Below are positions 10,764 to 20,739 of a stretch of DNA of 64,000 nt, piece after piece. The first letter of the stretch is position 1. Each line of letters starts with the position of its first letter. The stretch spans positions 5,303,001 through 5,367,000 of the forward strand of contig CP079103.1 in assembly GCA_019285755.1 (NCBI GenBank), given 5' to 3'. The notes under the pieces were generated by a model that worked only from the letters and a program-made list of their open reading frames with translations, made no database searches and was not told where the DNA came from. The translations under genes were made by a program, and so were the position numbers. Source of the stretch: Chitinophaga sp. E66. GTDB lineage: Bacteria > Bacteroidota > Bacteroidia > Chitinophagales > Chitinophagaceae.

Positions 10764-12201
10764 TTAGTCCATCATCGCTTTCATCACCATTTCCTTCACG
10801 GCAGTCAGCGGGATACGCTCTTGTTCCATGGAGTCGCGGTGACGAACGGTTACTGTACCGTCTTCAATCGTCTGGTGGTCAACGGTTACGCAGAAAGGCG
10901 TACCGATCGCGTCCTGGCGACGATAGCGTTTACCGATGCTATCCTTCTCTTCGTAATAGCAATAGAAATTTTTCTTGCATTCAGCGATCAGATGCTTCGC
11001 AATTTCCGGCAAACCGTCTTTCTTGGTCAGCGGGAAAACGGCCAACTTGATGGGAGCCAGCTTCGGAGGGAACTTCAACACTACACGGGTATCCGGTTTC
11101 TCAGCGGTACCTACTTCCTGCTCTTCATACGCCTCACTAAGCACCATGAAGCAGCAGCGGTCCAGACCGATGGAGGTCTCGATCACGTACGGCACGTAGT
11201 TCTGGTTGATCTCGGGATCGAAGTACTGGAGCTTCTTGCCGGAGAATTTCTGGTGCTGGGAAAGGTCAAAATCGGTACGGCTGTGAATACCTTCCACTTC
11301 CTTGAAACCGATGGGGAAGTTATACTCAATATCCACAGCAGCGTCTGCATAGTGGGCCAGTTTGGCGTGGTCGTGGAACTGGAGGTGCTCAGCTTTCAGG
11401 CCGAGGCTCTTATGCCATTTCATGCGCTCTTCTTTCCAGTAAGCATACCACTCCTGCTGGGTGCCAGGGCGGATGAAGAACTGCATTTCCATCTGCTCGA
11501 ACTCGCGCATGCGGAACACGAACTGACGGGCAACGATCTCGTTACGGAATGCCTTACCTACCTGCGCGATACCGAAGGGGATCTTCATACGGCCCGTCTT
11601 CTGCACGTTCAGGAAGTTCACGAAAATACCCTGCGCCGTTTCCGGGCGGAGATATACTTTATTATCGCCTTCGTTTTCAGCGGCAACGGCGCCGAACTCG
11701 GTGGAGAACATGAGGTTGAACTGGCGGATATCCGTCCAGTTAACGGTACCGCTTACGGAGCAGGCGATCTTTTTCTCTTCGATGAAAGCTTTCAGACCGG
11801 CATAGTCGTTCTCTTTCAGGTAGTTTTCCATGGCGGCGATCACGGCTTCCTTCTCTGCTTCGGGCAGGGTGTCGGCATAGCCTTCAATAAGGTGATCTAC
11901 GCGGTAGCGTTTCTTGCTATCTTTATTATCGATCATCGGGTCGCTGAAGTTATCAACATGCCCGGAAGCCTTCCAAACAGTAGGGTGCATGAAAATGGCC
12001 GCATCGATGCCCACGATGTTCTCGTGCATCTGCGTCATGCTGCGCCACCAGTAGTCGCGCACGTTTTTTCAGCTCGGCGCCGTACTGGCCGTAGTCGTAC
12101 ACTGCGCTCAGCCCGTCATAAATCTCGCTCGACGGGAAAATGAAACCGTATTCTTTACAGTGCGAAATGATCGCCTGGAACTTATTCTGATCTGTTGCCA
12201 T
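10764..12201 (-). CDS. glyS: Glycine--tRNA ligase (homodimeric class II)
   Basis: It charges tRNA-Gly. About 479 residues are read across one slip near 12068. The N-terminus 'SHCKEYGFIFPSSEIYDGL' and catalytic core motifs 'VYLRPETAQGIFVNF', 'GKAFRNEIVARQFVFRMREF', 'EVEGIHSRTDFDLSQH' and 'RYRRQDAIGTPFCVTVDHQ' identify the single-chain alpha2 GlyRS rather than the alpha/beta type. The ATG at 12201 is only seven bases after a perfect -7 box, so the mRNA leader must be very short. The gene stands alone, ending at a palindromic terminator shared with the oxidoreductase. Confidence 0.95.
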
Positions 12202-12208
12202 AGTCGCG

Positions 12209-12216
12209 CAAATATA
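12209..12216 (-). promoter_or_regulatory. -7 promoter box for glyS
   Basis: The minus-strand TATATTTG is a perfect TAnnTTTG, and its last base is seven bases before the glyS ATG. A start site 5-8 bases downstream would give a near-leaderless mRNA. Confidence 0.55.
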
Positions 12217-12273
12217 AAAATCCTATTGCTAAACGTAATATTATCTGATCGAATTATATTTAATCAATATCTG

Positions 12274-12603
12274 TCACCCTTTCAGTTTCTCGTTATTCTT
12301 ATGCCTGTCGGCATCGCGTGTGGTCTTCTTTTCGAAGTTCTTTTCCAGCGCCGCGGTCAGGTCTACCCCGGTCTGGTTGGCCAGGCACATCACTACCCAG
12401 AGGACGTCTGCCAGTTCATCGGCCAGGTTTTTATCGCGGTCTGAGGGTTTGAACGACTGATCTCCGTACTGGCGGGAGATGATCCGGGCTACTTCGCCGA
12501 CTTCTTCGGTGAGGATGGCCATATTGGTGAGCTCTGAAAAATAGCGGACGCCGGTGGTATTGATCCATTGGTCTACGCGCTGCTGGGCTTCCTGGATGGT
12601 CAT
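12274..12603 (-). CDS. MazG-like nucleotide pyrophosphohydrolase
   Basis: The frame is intact at 109 residues. It has the all-alpha NTP pyrophosphohydrolase signature: 'LTEEVGEVARIISRQYGD' gives the ExxE helix and 'NLADELADVLWVVMCLANQ' gives the downstream ExxD metal-binding helix. Members hydrolyse (d)NTPs, often non-canonical ones, to monophosphates. The ATG follows the dtd stop with no gap (12604-12606 stop, 12603 start), so the two are translated from one mRNA. The substrate cannot be told from sequence. Confidence 0.85.
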   Translation of the reverse strand: MTIQEAQQRVDQWINTTGVRYFSELTNMAILTEEVGEVARIISRQYGDQSFKPSDRDKNLADELADVLWVVMCLANQTGVDLTAALEKNFEKKTTRDADRHKNNEKLKG

Positions 12604-13055
12604 TTATTCGCGGTTTTTAGTGTCAATGATGATGGTGACGGGGCCGTCGTTCAGCAGGGATACCTTCATATCCGCCCCGAAAGTACCCGTTCCGATGGCT
12701 TTTCCCAGGTCCGATTCCAGCCTGGCGATCATGCTTTCGTACAGCGGGATGGCGATATCCGGCTTGCTGGCGCGGAGGTAGCTGGGGCGGTTGCCCTTCT
12801 TCGTGGAGGCGTGGAGGGTGAACTGGGAAACGAGGAGGATGTCTCCCCGGTTTCCAGGACACTACGGTTCATAACGCCGTTTTCGTCGTTGAAAACGCGG
12901 AGATTGACGATTTTGGCACTCAGCCACGCAATATCTTCCGCCCCGTCGGCGTCTTCTATGCCCAGCAACACGAGGAGACCTTCGCCGATGGCGGCTTTTT
13001 CCTGCCCGTCGATAGTTACGCCTGCCTGGGTTACCCTTTGGATCACAGCTCTCAT
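12604..13055 (-). CDS. dtd: D-aminoacyl-tRNA deacylase
   Basis: It removes D-amino acids (and glycine misattached to tRNA-Ala) from tRNA. About 150 residues, the normal DTD size. 'MRAVIQRVTQAGVTIDGQ' is the family N-terminus, and 'LLVSQFTLHA' carries the SQxT motif. The cross-subunit Gly-cisPro motif is read as 'DGPVTI' near the C-terminus. One slip near 12850 splits it. The start at 13055 is preferred to an upstream in-frame ATG at 13100, because family members begin with MRAVIQRV. It is paired head-to-tail with the MazG-like gene and is divergent from arfB. Confidence 0.9.
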
Positions 13056-13076
13056 AAAATATACAGTGGAAGGATT

Positions 13077-13084
13077 TACATTTG
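13077..13084 (+). promoter_or_regulatory. -7 promoter box for arfB
   Basis: TACATTTG is a perfect TAnnTTTG. It lies 22 bases before the arfB ATG in the 51-bp divergent dtd/arfB gap. Confidence 0.5.
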
Positions 13085-13106
13085 CGATAAAGATACACAT
13101 TGTGTT

Positions 13107-13501
13107 ATGCTTGACGTGACCCAGGAGATAAAATTCAAGACGGCCCGCAGCGGCGGGAAAGGCGGCCAGAACGTGAACAAGGTGGAAACGATGGTGGAAG
13201 GCTACTTCAACATCGCGGAATCCGGCTTGCTCACCGATGAGCAGAAAGCCCTACTGCTGCAAAACCTCGGCAGCAAACTGAACGCCGACGGGCTATTGCA
13301 GGTAAAGTCGCAGACCGAACGGTCGCAACTGGGCAACAAGGGCGAGGTCATCCGCAAGATGAACGCCCTGCTGGCTAAAGGGCTCTTTGTGCCGAAGGCA
13401 CGCAAAAAGATCAAACCGACAAAGGCCATGGTGGAGAAACGCCTGCAGTTCAAGAAGCGGCTGAGCGAGAAAAGCAAAACCGCCGCGGGGGCGACTATTA
13501 A
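13107..13501 (+). CDS. arfB: Alternative ribosome-rescue factor ArfB (aminoacyl-tRNA hydrolase)
   Basis: A codon-independent peptidyl-tRNA hydrolase that frees stalled ribosomes. About 131 residues. The release-factor GGQ motif is present in 'ARSGGKGGQNVNKVET' (residues ~14-29). The C-terminal tail is basic, as needed to enter the empty mRNA channel: 'FVPKARKKIKPTKAMVEKR' then 'KKQNRRGGDY' after correcting one missing A near 13471. Uncorrected, the frame would run on into the flippase gene, which is an artefact. The ATG at 13107 matches the family start. Its length is too short for RF1 or RF2. Confidence 0.9.
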
Positions 13502-13510
13502 TACGATTCT

Positions 13511-13518
13511 TACATTTG
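13511..13518 (+). promoter_or_regulatory. -7 promoter box for the flippase gene
   Basis: TACATTTG is a perfect TAnnTTTG, beginning 9 bases after the corrected arfB stop. It lies 16 bases before the proposed TTG start, again implying a very short leader. Confidence 0.4.
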
Positions 13519-13534
13519 GAATAAAACCGACGCT

Positions 13535-15016
13535 TTGGGAAATATCAAGAAACTGGCCGGCGCAACGATCTGGTACGGCGTACCCACTATTTTTCACCGA
13601 TTCCTGGATTCATCCTGCAGCTCTTTCTTACGAGCGTCTTCGCGACGGAGAAGTTCGGGAGGTGACCCAGCTTTATGCCTTCATTCCTTTCTGCAACGTA
13701 ATATTCACCTACGGACTGGAAACCAGTTATTTCCGGTTTACCCAGTCGGTTGAAAAAGACCGGCTGTATAATACCCTCAGCGTTTCGATCCTTGTCAGCA
13801 CCCTCCTCTTTTCTTCGGTTTTGTTCGTAGGGTCGCCGGTACTGGCTGATATGCTGGGACTCCTGGCCGGGCAGACCTTGTAATGTTGGCCACGGGCGTG
13901 CTATTCTTCGACACCCTGACCACGATCCCTTTCGCCAAGCTGCGCCAGGAAGGCCGGCCGCGCAAATTCGCGGCGGTGAAAATCGCTACCATCGTTGTCC
14001 AGATACTCCTGACGCTGTTCCTGTTGAAATGGGCGCCTTCGCTCCATGCCGCGGGTATTTGCCATGGTACAACCCGGAGATGGGGGTGGAATACTACGTA
14101 ATCGCCAACATGCTGGCCAGCGCCTTTTCGCTGTTGTTCCTGTACAAGGAATACAGTTCTTTCCGCTGGCGGTTCGATAAAAACCTCTGGAAGGAGGTCA
14201 TTCTTTATAGCTGGCCATTGATGGTGGTAGGGATCGGCGGAATGGTGAACGAGATGCTGAGCAGGCTCGTATTCCCCAGGTATATCCTTATCCCCCGAAG
14301 TAGCAAAAAGTGAATTGGGGATCTTTGGAGCCAACTATAAGCTGGCGGTGCTCGTAACCATATGCATCAATGCATTCCGGATGGGCGCCGAACCGTTCTT
14401 CTTCAACCAGAGCGGCCGGCAGGATGCACAGCAGACCTACGCCCGGGTCATGAAGTTCTTTGCCATGTTCATGGGAGCGGTATTCCTGGCGGTATCCCTC
14501 TTCCTCGATCTCTGGATCTGGCTGATCACCCGCGGGCCCGACAAGCGCTATGCCGAGGGTATGCACATTGTGCCGATAATCGCCATGGCCTCCGTGTTCC
14601 TGGGCATATACTACAATCTCACCATCTGGTATAAACTAACGAACCGCAACCTCATGGGTGCCTGGATCACGCTGGGCGGAGCGGTGATTACAGTTATCCT
14701 TAACGTCTGGTGGATCCCGCAATTCAGTTATACGGGCTCCTCCTGGGCTACATTTGTTTGTTATGGGTTGATGATGACCGTTTCGTACCTGCTGGGGCAA
14801 AAATATTACCCCGTGCCCTATGAGGCCCCCAGGATACTGGGGTACCTGGGCCTGGCCGGCGCGATCTTCGCCGCACAGCATTATCTCCGCTCGCAGGACA
14901 TAGGGTTCTGGCCCCTGCAGATCGCCGGCGTGGCAGGAATGGGTGTATACCTGGCCGTTATAGCCTGGTCGGAAAGGAAAGACATTGCCCGGTTGCTGTC
15001 ACGCAAGGCGGGTTGA
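13535..15016 (+). CDS. Polysaccharide/lipid-linked oligosaccharide flippase (Wzx/MATE-like)
   Basis: A polytopic membrane protein of ~493 residues. Read across frames, it has a dozen or so hydrophobic segments, for example 'IVVQILLTLFLLKWAPSLHA', 'FAMFMGAVFLAVSLFLDLW' and 'MGVYLAVIAW'. The start 'GNIKKLAGATIWYGV' is typical of the oligosaccharide flippase superfamily that moves undecaprenyl-linked glycans across the inner membrane. The first codon appears to be TTG at 13535; no ATG lies near it. Slips occur near 13600, 13665, 13875, 14055 and 14300. No glycosyltransferases surround it, so its glycan is unknown. Its last 18 bases overlap the 3' end of the opposite gene. Confidence 0.8.
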
Positions 15017-15659
15017 TGGGTCTTCCGGGACGAAGGGGTTGTGTAACTTTTCGAACCCGATAGTCGTTTCGGGACCGTGGCCGGAGTAGACCACCGTTTC
15101 GTCCGGCAGCTTGTAGAGCTTCTCGCGAATGCTGCGGGCCAGTGTTTCAAAATTACCTCCGGGAAAGTCGGATCGGCCAACACTCTGTTTAAATAGCACG
15201 TCTCCCGCGATCACGAAGTTTTGTTTGGCGGAATAGAATGAGATACTGCCAGGGGAATGCCCGGGCGTCAGGATCACTTCCAGCTCATCGTCGCCCAGCA
15301 ACACCTTATCACCCTCTTCCAGGTAGCCGACCGGCTCCGGGCTGGGCTCGAAGGGGATGTTGTACATCATGCCGGATTGGGAGAACGGTCCAACACCACC
15401 TGGTCGAGTTTGTGAATTTCAGGCCCTTTTCCAAACATTTTCTGTACCAGTCTGTTGCTGAAGATATGGTCCAGATGGCAGTGGGTATTGAGGAGCCTGG
15501 CAACGGTCAGCTGGTTGTCGGCCATGAATTTGAGGAACTGTTCCCGTTCTTCCTGATAATAAAATCCCGGGTCTATAATGATACACTGCTTTTTTCGTTA
15601 ATTAGTACGTATGTGTTCTCCTGAAAAGGATTTACCGTGAAGCACCTGATTTCAAACAT
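14999..15659 (-). CDS. MBL-fold metallo-hydrolase (glyoxalase II-like)
   Basis: About 219 residues. The zinc site is complete: 'THCHLDH' (HxHxDH, residues ~59-65), the third histidine in 'LTPGHSPGS', the bridging Asp in 'IAGDVLF' and the last His in 'YSGHGPETT'. This fits glyoxalase II-like hydrolases of thioesters, or persulfide dioxygenase relatives; sequence alone does not decide. N-terminus 'FTVNPFQENTYVL' is the usual family start, read from the ATG at 15659 after correcting a missing A near 15590. A second slip lies near 15375. It is tail-to-tail with the flippase and 56 bp from the divergent large outer-membrane gene. Confidence 0.85.
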
Positions 15660-15715
15660 TGTTGACGTTTTTTACTAATTTTAATTCGCAACACAATATT
15701 ATCAATACTTTCCGT

Positions 15716-18700
15716 ATGAACCGATTTATTACCAGGTCAATTATTCCATGCTTATGCCTATTGATTGGATTTGTTGTTAATGCCCAGGCGCAGGTAAATA
15801 CCGTGGAATTTGGCCAGAACCGGGTGCAGTACAAGAACTTCAAGTGGCGGTTCTATACGACCCGGCACTTCAATACGTACTTCGCCCAGAACGGTCTCGA
15901 GCTTGGCAAATACGTAGCCCAGTGTGCGGAAAGGAGTTGCCCCAGCTGGAGGAGTTCATGGAATTCACCTTCCGGCAGAAAGTCAACATCATCGTATACA
16001 ACAACTATGCGGAATTTAAGCAATCCAACGTAGGGATCGGGGTAGAATGGCAGAATACCGGCGGCGTTACCAAGCTCGTCGGCAATAAGCTCCTCGTTTA
16101 CTTCGACGGCGACCACGCCAACCTCCGCCGCCAGATCCGCCAGGGCATCGCCCGGGTAATGCTCGAAACCCTTCTCTTCGGTGAAGATATCGGCGAATTC
16201 GCAGGTAACGCCGTACTGATAGACTTCCCCAACTGGTTCACCGACGGCTTCATCGCTTATGCCGCCGAAAACTGGAACCCTCAGCTCGACGATCAGCTCA
16301 AATCCACCCTCAACTCCGGCAGATATAACACGTTCAACCAACTTACGTTCGATAAGCCCCTGCTGGCCGGACAAGCCTTCTGGTATTACGTGGAAAGCAA
16401 ATACGGGAAAGACGCGGTGCCCTACCTCATGTACATCACCCGCATCAACCGCGGCCTGAAAAAGGGCTTCGAACAGGTGCTGCACATGAAACCCAAGGCC
16501 GCACAGGCCGATTTCATGATGTGGTGGCGCAAGCGCTTCCAGGAAGACGGCCGCCGCCGCCGCCAGGTAACCCGCGGCACCGGCGTTATCTCCAGGAAGT
16601 GGGCAAACGTGGCGAAAAGGACTATTACCGCTTCGCCCCTAACCCGAAAAACGCCATGGTAGCCCTCGTGGAATACAGCAAAGGCACCTATAAAGTGAAG
16701 ATCAACCTGGGCTGGAGCACACAGAAAGTGCTGCTGAAGAGCGGCGTGAAACTCCAATCCAACAAGCTCGACCCCATTACCCCCTCATCGCATGGAACCA
16801 TAAAGGCAACCGCCTGGCCGTGGTATACGAACATGAAGGCAAAACCCGCCTCATGGTCTATGACCTGATCTCCAAGATCACCATCAAGCAAGACCTCCCG
16901 ATGTTCGAAAGGATCATCGACATGAAGTTCTTCTTCGAATTCGATAATTCCCTGCTGCTCTCCGCCGTGCGCAACGGTCATACCGATATCTTCACCTACA
17001 GCATGACCAATGCCAAGGTAGACCAGATCACCAACGACGTGTGGGACGACCTCGACCCCTCCTTCGCCGCCTTCCCCGGCAAAAGCGGGATCATCTATTC
17101 CTCCAACCGCCCGAGCGCCAAAGCCCGTACCTCAGATACGGCGCTGCCGCATAACAGGTATAATATCTTCATGGTCGACAACTGGAATAAATCTTCCGAA
17201 AAGCAGATCTCCCAGCTGACAGACCTCGCCTATGGCAATGCCCGCCTTCCCGTGCAATACAATACCACGCACTTCACCTTCGTGAGCGATGCCAATGGTA
17301 TCTCTAACCGCTACGCCGGCTTCTTCAAAGCCGAGCGCGCCGGGGTGGATTCTCTCTACTTCGTGGGTGCGGAGATCCTCCACAACCCCGACAAGGAAGA
17401 CCTGGATTCTGCCCTGATGGACTATGGCGCTTCGGCTCCCGATTCCGTGCAGGCCATTACCATCACGAACGACTCAACGTACGTATTCCCCGTTACCAAC
17501 TACTCCTTCGGCATCAAGGAATCCCGGATCGCGGGAGACCAGGGTATGGTTTCCGAAGTAGTGCAGATCGGCGACTGGAAACGTCTTTATAAGCTCAAGG
17601 TAGATACCAATACCCTCCGCAAGCGGAATGTGTCTGCACGGCCCACTAATTACAGGCTGCAACAGATGCGGAAGACTCCCTGCGCCTGGGGCTGCCCAGC
17701 TATTACGCCAAGCCCGACACCGCGGCTAAACAGCCTAACTTCTTCCAGAACGAGTTCGGTAACGAGCCCACTGCGGAAAACGCTCAGGAAGAACAGCCCG
17801 CTATCGCCGAAAGGAAAGACCCGCCTATCCTGAAAAGCGCCCGCCTCAGCAATTACCGGCTGAAGTTCAGCTCCGACTACCTCGTGACGCAGATCGATAA
17901 CTCCGTGCTCATGAACCGCTACCAGCCTTACTACGGCTGGCCGCAAGGCCCCATTCGCCTGGCGGATCCAGTGAATGGACTTATCCGTCTCGGCATCAGC
18001 GACCTCATGGAAGACTTTAAGTTCTCCGGCGCCTTCCGTGTGCCCCTGGCGCTCGACGGTACGGAATATATGTTCTCATTCGCATACCTGAAGAAACGCT
18101 TCGATTATAAGCTGACCTACTACCGCAAGGCTGAGAAAGCCGCGCTGGACTACGTCTCTGGTAACGAGCTGTTCAGCTATCCCATCAAGAACTTCACGAA
18201 CATCTACCAGGCAGAGGTACGTTATCCGTTCGACCAGGTGCGCAGCCTTCGCCTCGCAGCCGGCCTCCGGACGGATGAACTGGTGGTTCTCGCCAATGAC
18301 CAGCCTTCGCTGAAAGAGCCGAACTTCAAGGAAACCGCCGTGCTGGCCGCCTGGAGTATGTGCACGACAACGTGCTCAACCCGGCCATCAATATCTTCAA
18401 GGGCACCCGCTATAAGATCTATGGGGATATGGTGGCGCAGATCTCCGGCAACCGCAACACCCTGTTCGAGCAGGTGACGCCTAAAGGCAAGTTCACCTAC
18501 AACATGGGTATCGATGCCCGCCACTACGTGGAGATCCACCGTAACTTTATCTGGGCCACCCGGTTTGCCGCCGACCTGTCCTGGGGCACGCGCAAGCTGA
18601 TCTACTTCCTCGGCGGTGTGGACAACTGGATGATCAAACCCGACATCTACACCAACCGTGCGCCCAATCCGAACGAGTATTACGCTTACCAGACGCTGGC

Positions 18701-19096
18701 AGTGAATATGCGCGGTTACAAACAGAATATCCGTAACGGTAACAACGTGATGCTGCTGAACACGGAACTCCGCCTGCCGGTATTCACCACGTTCATCGAT
18801 AAGCCCATCAACAGCGCGTTCCTGCGTAACTTCCAGCTGATGACCTTCATCGACATCGGTACCGCCTGGAACGAGAAACTGAAATTCAAGGATGCGAACT
18901 ACACCGAATACACCACGCCCGATGGCGTAGTGGTACGGATCAAAGAGGGTTTCCTCGGACCGTTCGTAGGCGGTTACGGCTTCGGCGCCCGCACCACCGT
19001 TCTGGGATACTTCGCCCGCTTCGACGCAGGCTGGCCCATGACCGGGTTCTTCCGCGGCAAGCCGCAGCTGACCTTCGGCCTGGGGTTGACTTCTAA
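15716..19096 (+). CDS. Peptidase-MA-like / TolB-type propeller / Omp85-like barrel fusion
   Basis: About 1126 residues with a signal peptide. Residues ~40-290 look like a gluzincin (peptidase MA) fold: 'WRFYTTRHFNTYF' and 'PNWFTDGFIAYAAE'. The HExxH position reads 'RQGIARVM', so catalysis is not expected. A TolB/WD40-like propeller follows ('SGIIYSSNRPSAKA', 'ISQLTDLAYGNARL'). The last ~400 residues are a beta barrel with 'VNMRGYKQN', matching the (V/L)RG(F/Y) motif of Omp85 barrels. The protein ends 'LTFGLGLDF' with a terminal Phe once one missing G near 19087 is restored. Without that correction the frame runs into the terminator. Such proteins are commonly labelled TolB-like in Bacteroidota, and their function is unknown. 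Confidence 0.75.
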
Positions 19097-19117
19097 GCAT
19101 GAGATTTTACATACACG

Positions 19118-19147
19118 AAAAAGCCGGCTGGGTTCAGCCGGCTTTTT
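19118..19147. terminator. Bidirectional terminator
   Basis: A 13-bp stem (19118-19130 with 19135-19147) with a GGTT loop and A/T flanks. It serves the large fusion gene and, on the other strand, the diacylglycerol kinase operon. Confidence 0.9.
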
Positions 19148-19173
19148 ATTGCCTTAATGAGAGAAACGGAAGC

Positions 19174-19527
19174 TTAAAGTTTGGGGATGAAGATACAACC
19201 GGCAGCAATCACCGCTGCGATGGCTGCGATCAATACAGCACCTGCGGCAACGTCTTTGATATTTTTAACGAGCGGGTGATGATCCGGGTGGAGGAGATCC
19301 ATAGACTTTTCGATGGCGGTATTAAGGAGCTCGGCCGTCCAGACGCTACCGGTTGCGATGGCCAGTACGGCCCATTCGCCGGGTGAGCAGCGAAACCAGG
19401 CGCCCGTTGCGATAACTGCTACAGTTGCGGCGCCGTGAATCCTCGCGTTGGGTTCTGTCCGCAGTGCCGTGGCGATGCCGCGGAATGCATTGCGGAAGCT
19501 GAATGCGAGTCGTTTTGAAGGGTTCAT
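19174..19527 (-). CDS. dgkA: Diacylglycerol kinase family membrane protein
   Basis: 117 residues in one intact frame, with three hydrophobic segments. 'SFRNAFRGIATALRTEPNARIH' and 'VWTAELLNTAIEKSMDLLHP' are the signature of prokaryotic DgkA/UndK enzymes, with the catalytic Glu in 'TAELLNTAIE'. The N-terminal region and 'DHHPLVKNIKDVAAGAVL' are closer to Gram-positive-type undecaprenol kinase than to E. coli DgkA, so the substrate may be undecaprenol or diacylglycerol. The ATG at 19527 overlaps the TGA of the upstream regulator by one base, which indicates translational coupling. Confidence 0.85.
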   Translation of the reverse strand: MNPSKRLAFSFRNAFRGIATALRTEPNARIHGAATVAVIATGAWFRCSPGEWAVLAIATGSVWTAELLNTAIEKSMDLLHPDHHPLVKNIKDVAAGAVLIAAIAAVIAAGCIFIPKL

Positions 19528-19823
19528 CACTGCGTGAATTTGATCATGGCTTCCAGGGCGGCAAGGTGGCCTTTAAAGGCTTTCTCGCCAGCTTTGGTGA
19601 TGGAATAAGTCGTGTTGGTCTTTCGGCCCACGAATCCTTTATGCACTTTAATATATGCGTTTTCCTCCAACGTGGACAAGTGTGAGGCAAGGTTGCCGTC
19701 GGTTACATCCAGCATGCCTTTGAGGTCGTTGAAACTGACTTCTTCGTTCACGATCAGCATACTCATCACGCCCAGCCTTATTCTGCTTTCAAACAGTTTA
19801 TTCAGGTTCTCGATCGGGTTCAT
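19527..19823 (-). CDS. Winged-helix transcriptional regulator (HTH_34 type)
   Basis: 98 residues in one frame. 'SRIRLGVMSMLIVNEEVSFN' followed by 'LDVTDGNLASHLSTLEENAY' and the wing 'VGRKTNTTYSITKAGEKAF' match the small winged-helix family related to ArsR/MarR that usually sits beside membrane proteins in Bacteroidota. The ATG at 19823 was chosen over the in-frame extension because the family begins MNPIENLNKLF. It lies 10 bases after the membrane-protein stop and overlaps dgkA. A short inverted repeat next to the operon promoter is a candidate operator. Confidence 0.85.
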   Translation of the reverse strand: MNPIENLNKLFESRIRLGVMSMLIVNEEVSFNDLKGMLDVTDGNLASHLSTLEENAYIKVHKGFVGRKTNTTYSITKAGEKAFKGHLAALEAMIKFTQ

Positions 19824-19833
19824 GCAAAGAGGT

Positions 19834-20495
19834 TTAGGCCGCTTGTGGGGTACGTTCGTATTTCCACCACATGAGGATGCCGTAAAGAATGTGTACCACG
19901 CCAAATCCCAACGCCCAGAAGAACAGGCCATATCCCAGCCAGAAAGTGGCGAGGATGCCGAGAATGGCTTCCGAAAAGCCGACGTACCGGAGCTCGGGCA
20001 TGGTATATTTGCTGGCGTTAATTAGGGCCAGGCCGTAGAAGATGAGGCAGGCCGGAGAAATGAATCCGAAAAAGCCGTTATAGATCATGCCCAGGATGAA
20101 TAGCCCTCCTGTTACCAGCGGCACGGCGAGATTGAACATTGCCTTGCGGGCGGTGAGGTCCCATATCGGAAGGCCCTGTTGCCGGGCCTTGCGCCAGGTA
20201 AAGTAGCTCCCGGTAGTGAGGGCGCCCAGCAACACCGCCGCCGCTACCAGCATGAGTTTAAGGATGGTGGTGCTGAGTTCGGGATCGCCGGAGGGATATA
20301 CGCCGTCATTATAAAATACGGTCCTTCCGGTTTCGGCGCGGTGAACTTTCAGGATGCCCCAGGCGAACCAGGCGCCTATGAGGCCGCTAAGCCCGGCGCC
20401 AACGCCGCCAGGCCGCTGAGCGACATGAACCGCGTACTGCGTTCCATGATGCGCTTAATGTCTTGAAGGGTATCGAGATGATGTTGCTCGTTCAT
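19834..20495 (-). CDS. Multi-pass membrane protein, unknown function
   Basis: About 220 residues. The N-terminal 'HHLDTLQDIKRIMERSTRFM' is amphipathic and is followed by about six hydrophobic segments, including 'LMLVAAAVLLGALTTGSYF' and 'EAILGILATFWLGYGLFFW'. One slip near 20410 separates the first 35 residues from the rest. It is the first gene of a three-gene operon with the winged-helix regulator and dgkA. Membrane protein plus winged-helix regulator pairs of this kind are common in Bacteroidota, but I know no assigned function. The -7 box at 20516-20523 supports this start. Confidence 0.65.
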
Positions 20496-20505
20496 AGCGA
20501 AAGCA

Positions 20506-20523
20506 CTTTGTTAATCAAAGCTA
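20506..20523 (-). promoter_or_regulatory. Promoter -7 box overlapping an inverted repeat
   Basis: The minus-strand TAGCTTTG (20523-20516) fits TAnnTTTG and is about 20 bases ahead of the operon's first ATG. It overlaps the inverted repeat CTTTG-TTAAT-CAAAG (20506-20520). The position is right for an operator of the operon's own winged-helix protein; this is inference. Confidence 0.4.
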
Positions 20524-20739
20524 GTCATAATTGTGGAATATGGGGCATGGAAAGATGGGAACGGGAATCTGGCATGCATTTACGTTATATAGGGTAAAGC
20601 CCCGGACGCGCGTTTAGTTATAGGGGTATGGTTTCCGGGGTTTCCGGAGTGCGGCTTATCTTGGCCAATTGTAATAAAATATACCATTTAACGACAGTAC
20701 GAAGTTATTCGTCCGAAAATATCTAATTTGCCTCCTGAA

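Noticed and set aside
10821..12143. 440-codon plus-strand ORF antisense to glyS
   Set aside because: Shadow frame; glyS motifs are on the other strand and the ORF has no recognisable domain.
13038..13883. 281-codon ORF joining arfB to the start of the flippase (apparent fusion)
   Set aside because: The join arises from one missing A near 13471; restoring it gives a normal ArfB end with a stop at 13499-13501.
18360..19157. Extended C-terminus of the TolB-like/Omp85-like protein running into the terminator
   Set aside because: The extra 20 residues translate the hairpin itself; restoring one G near 19087 gives the expected 'GLDF' end of an outer-membrane barrel.
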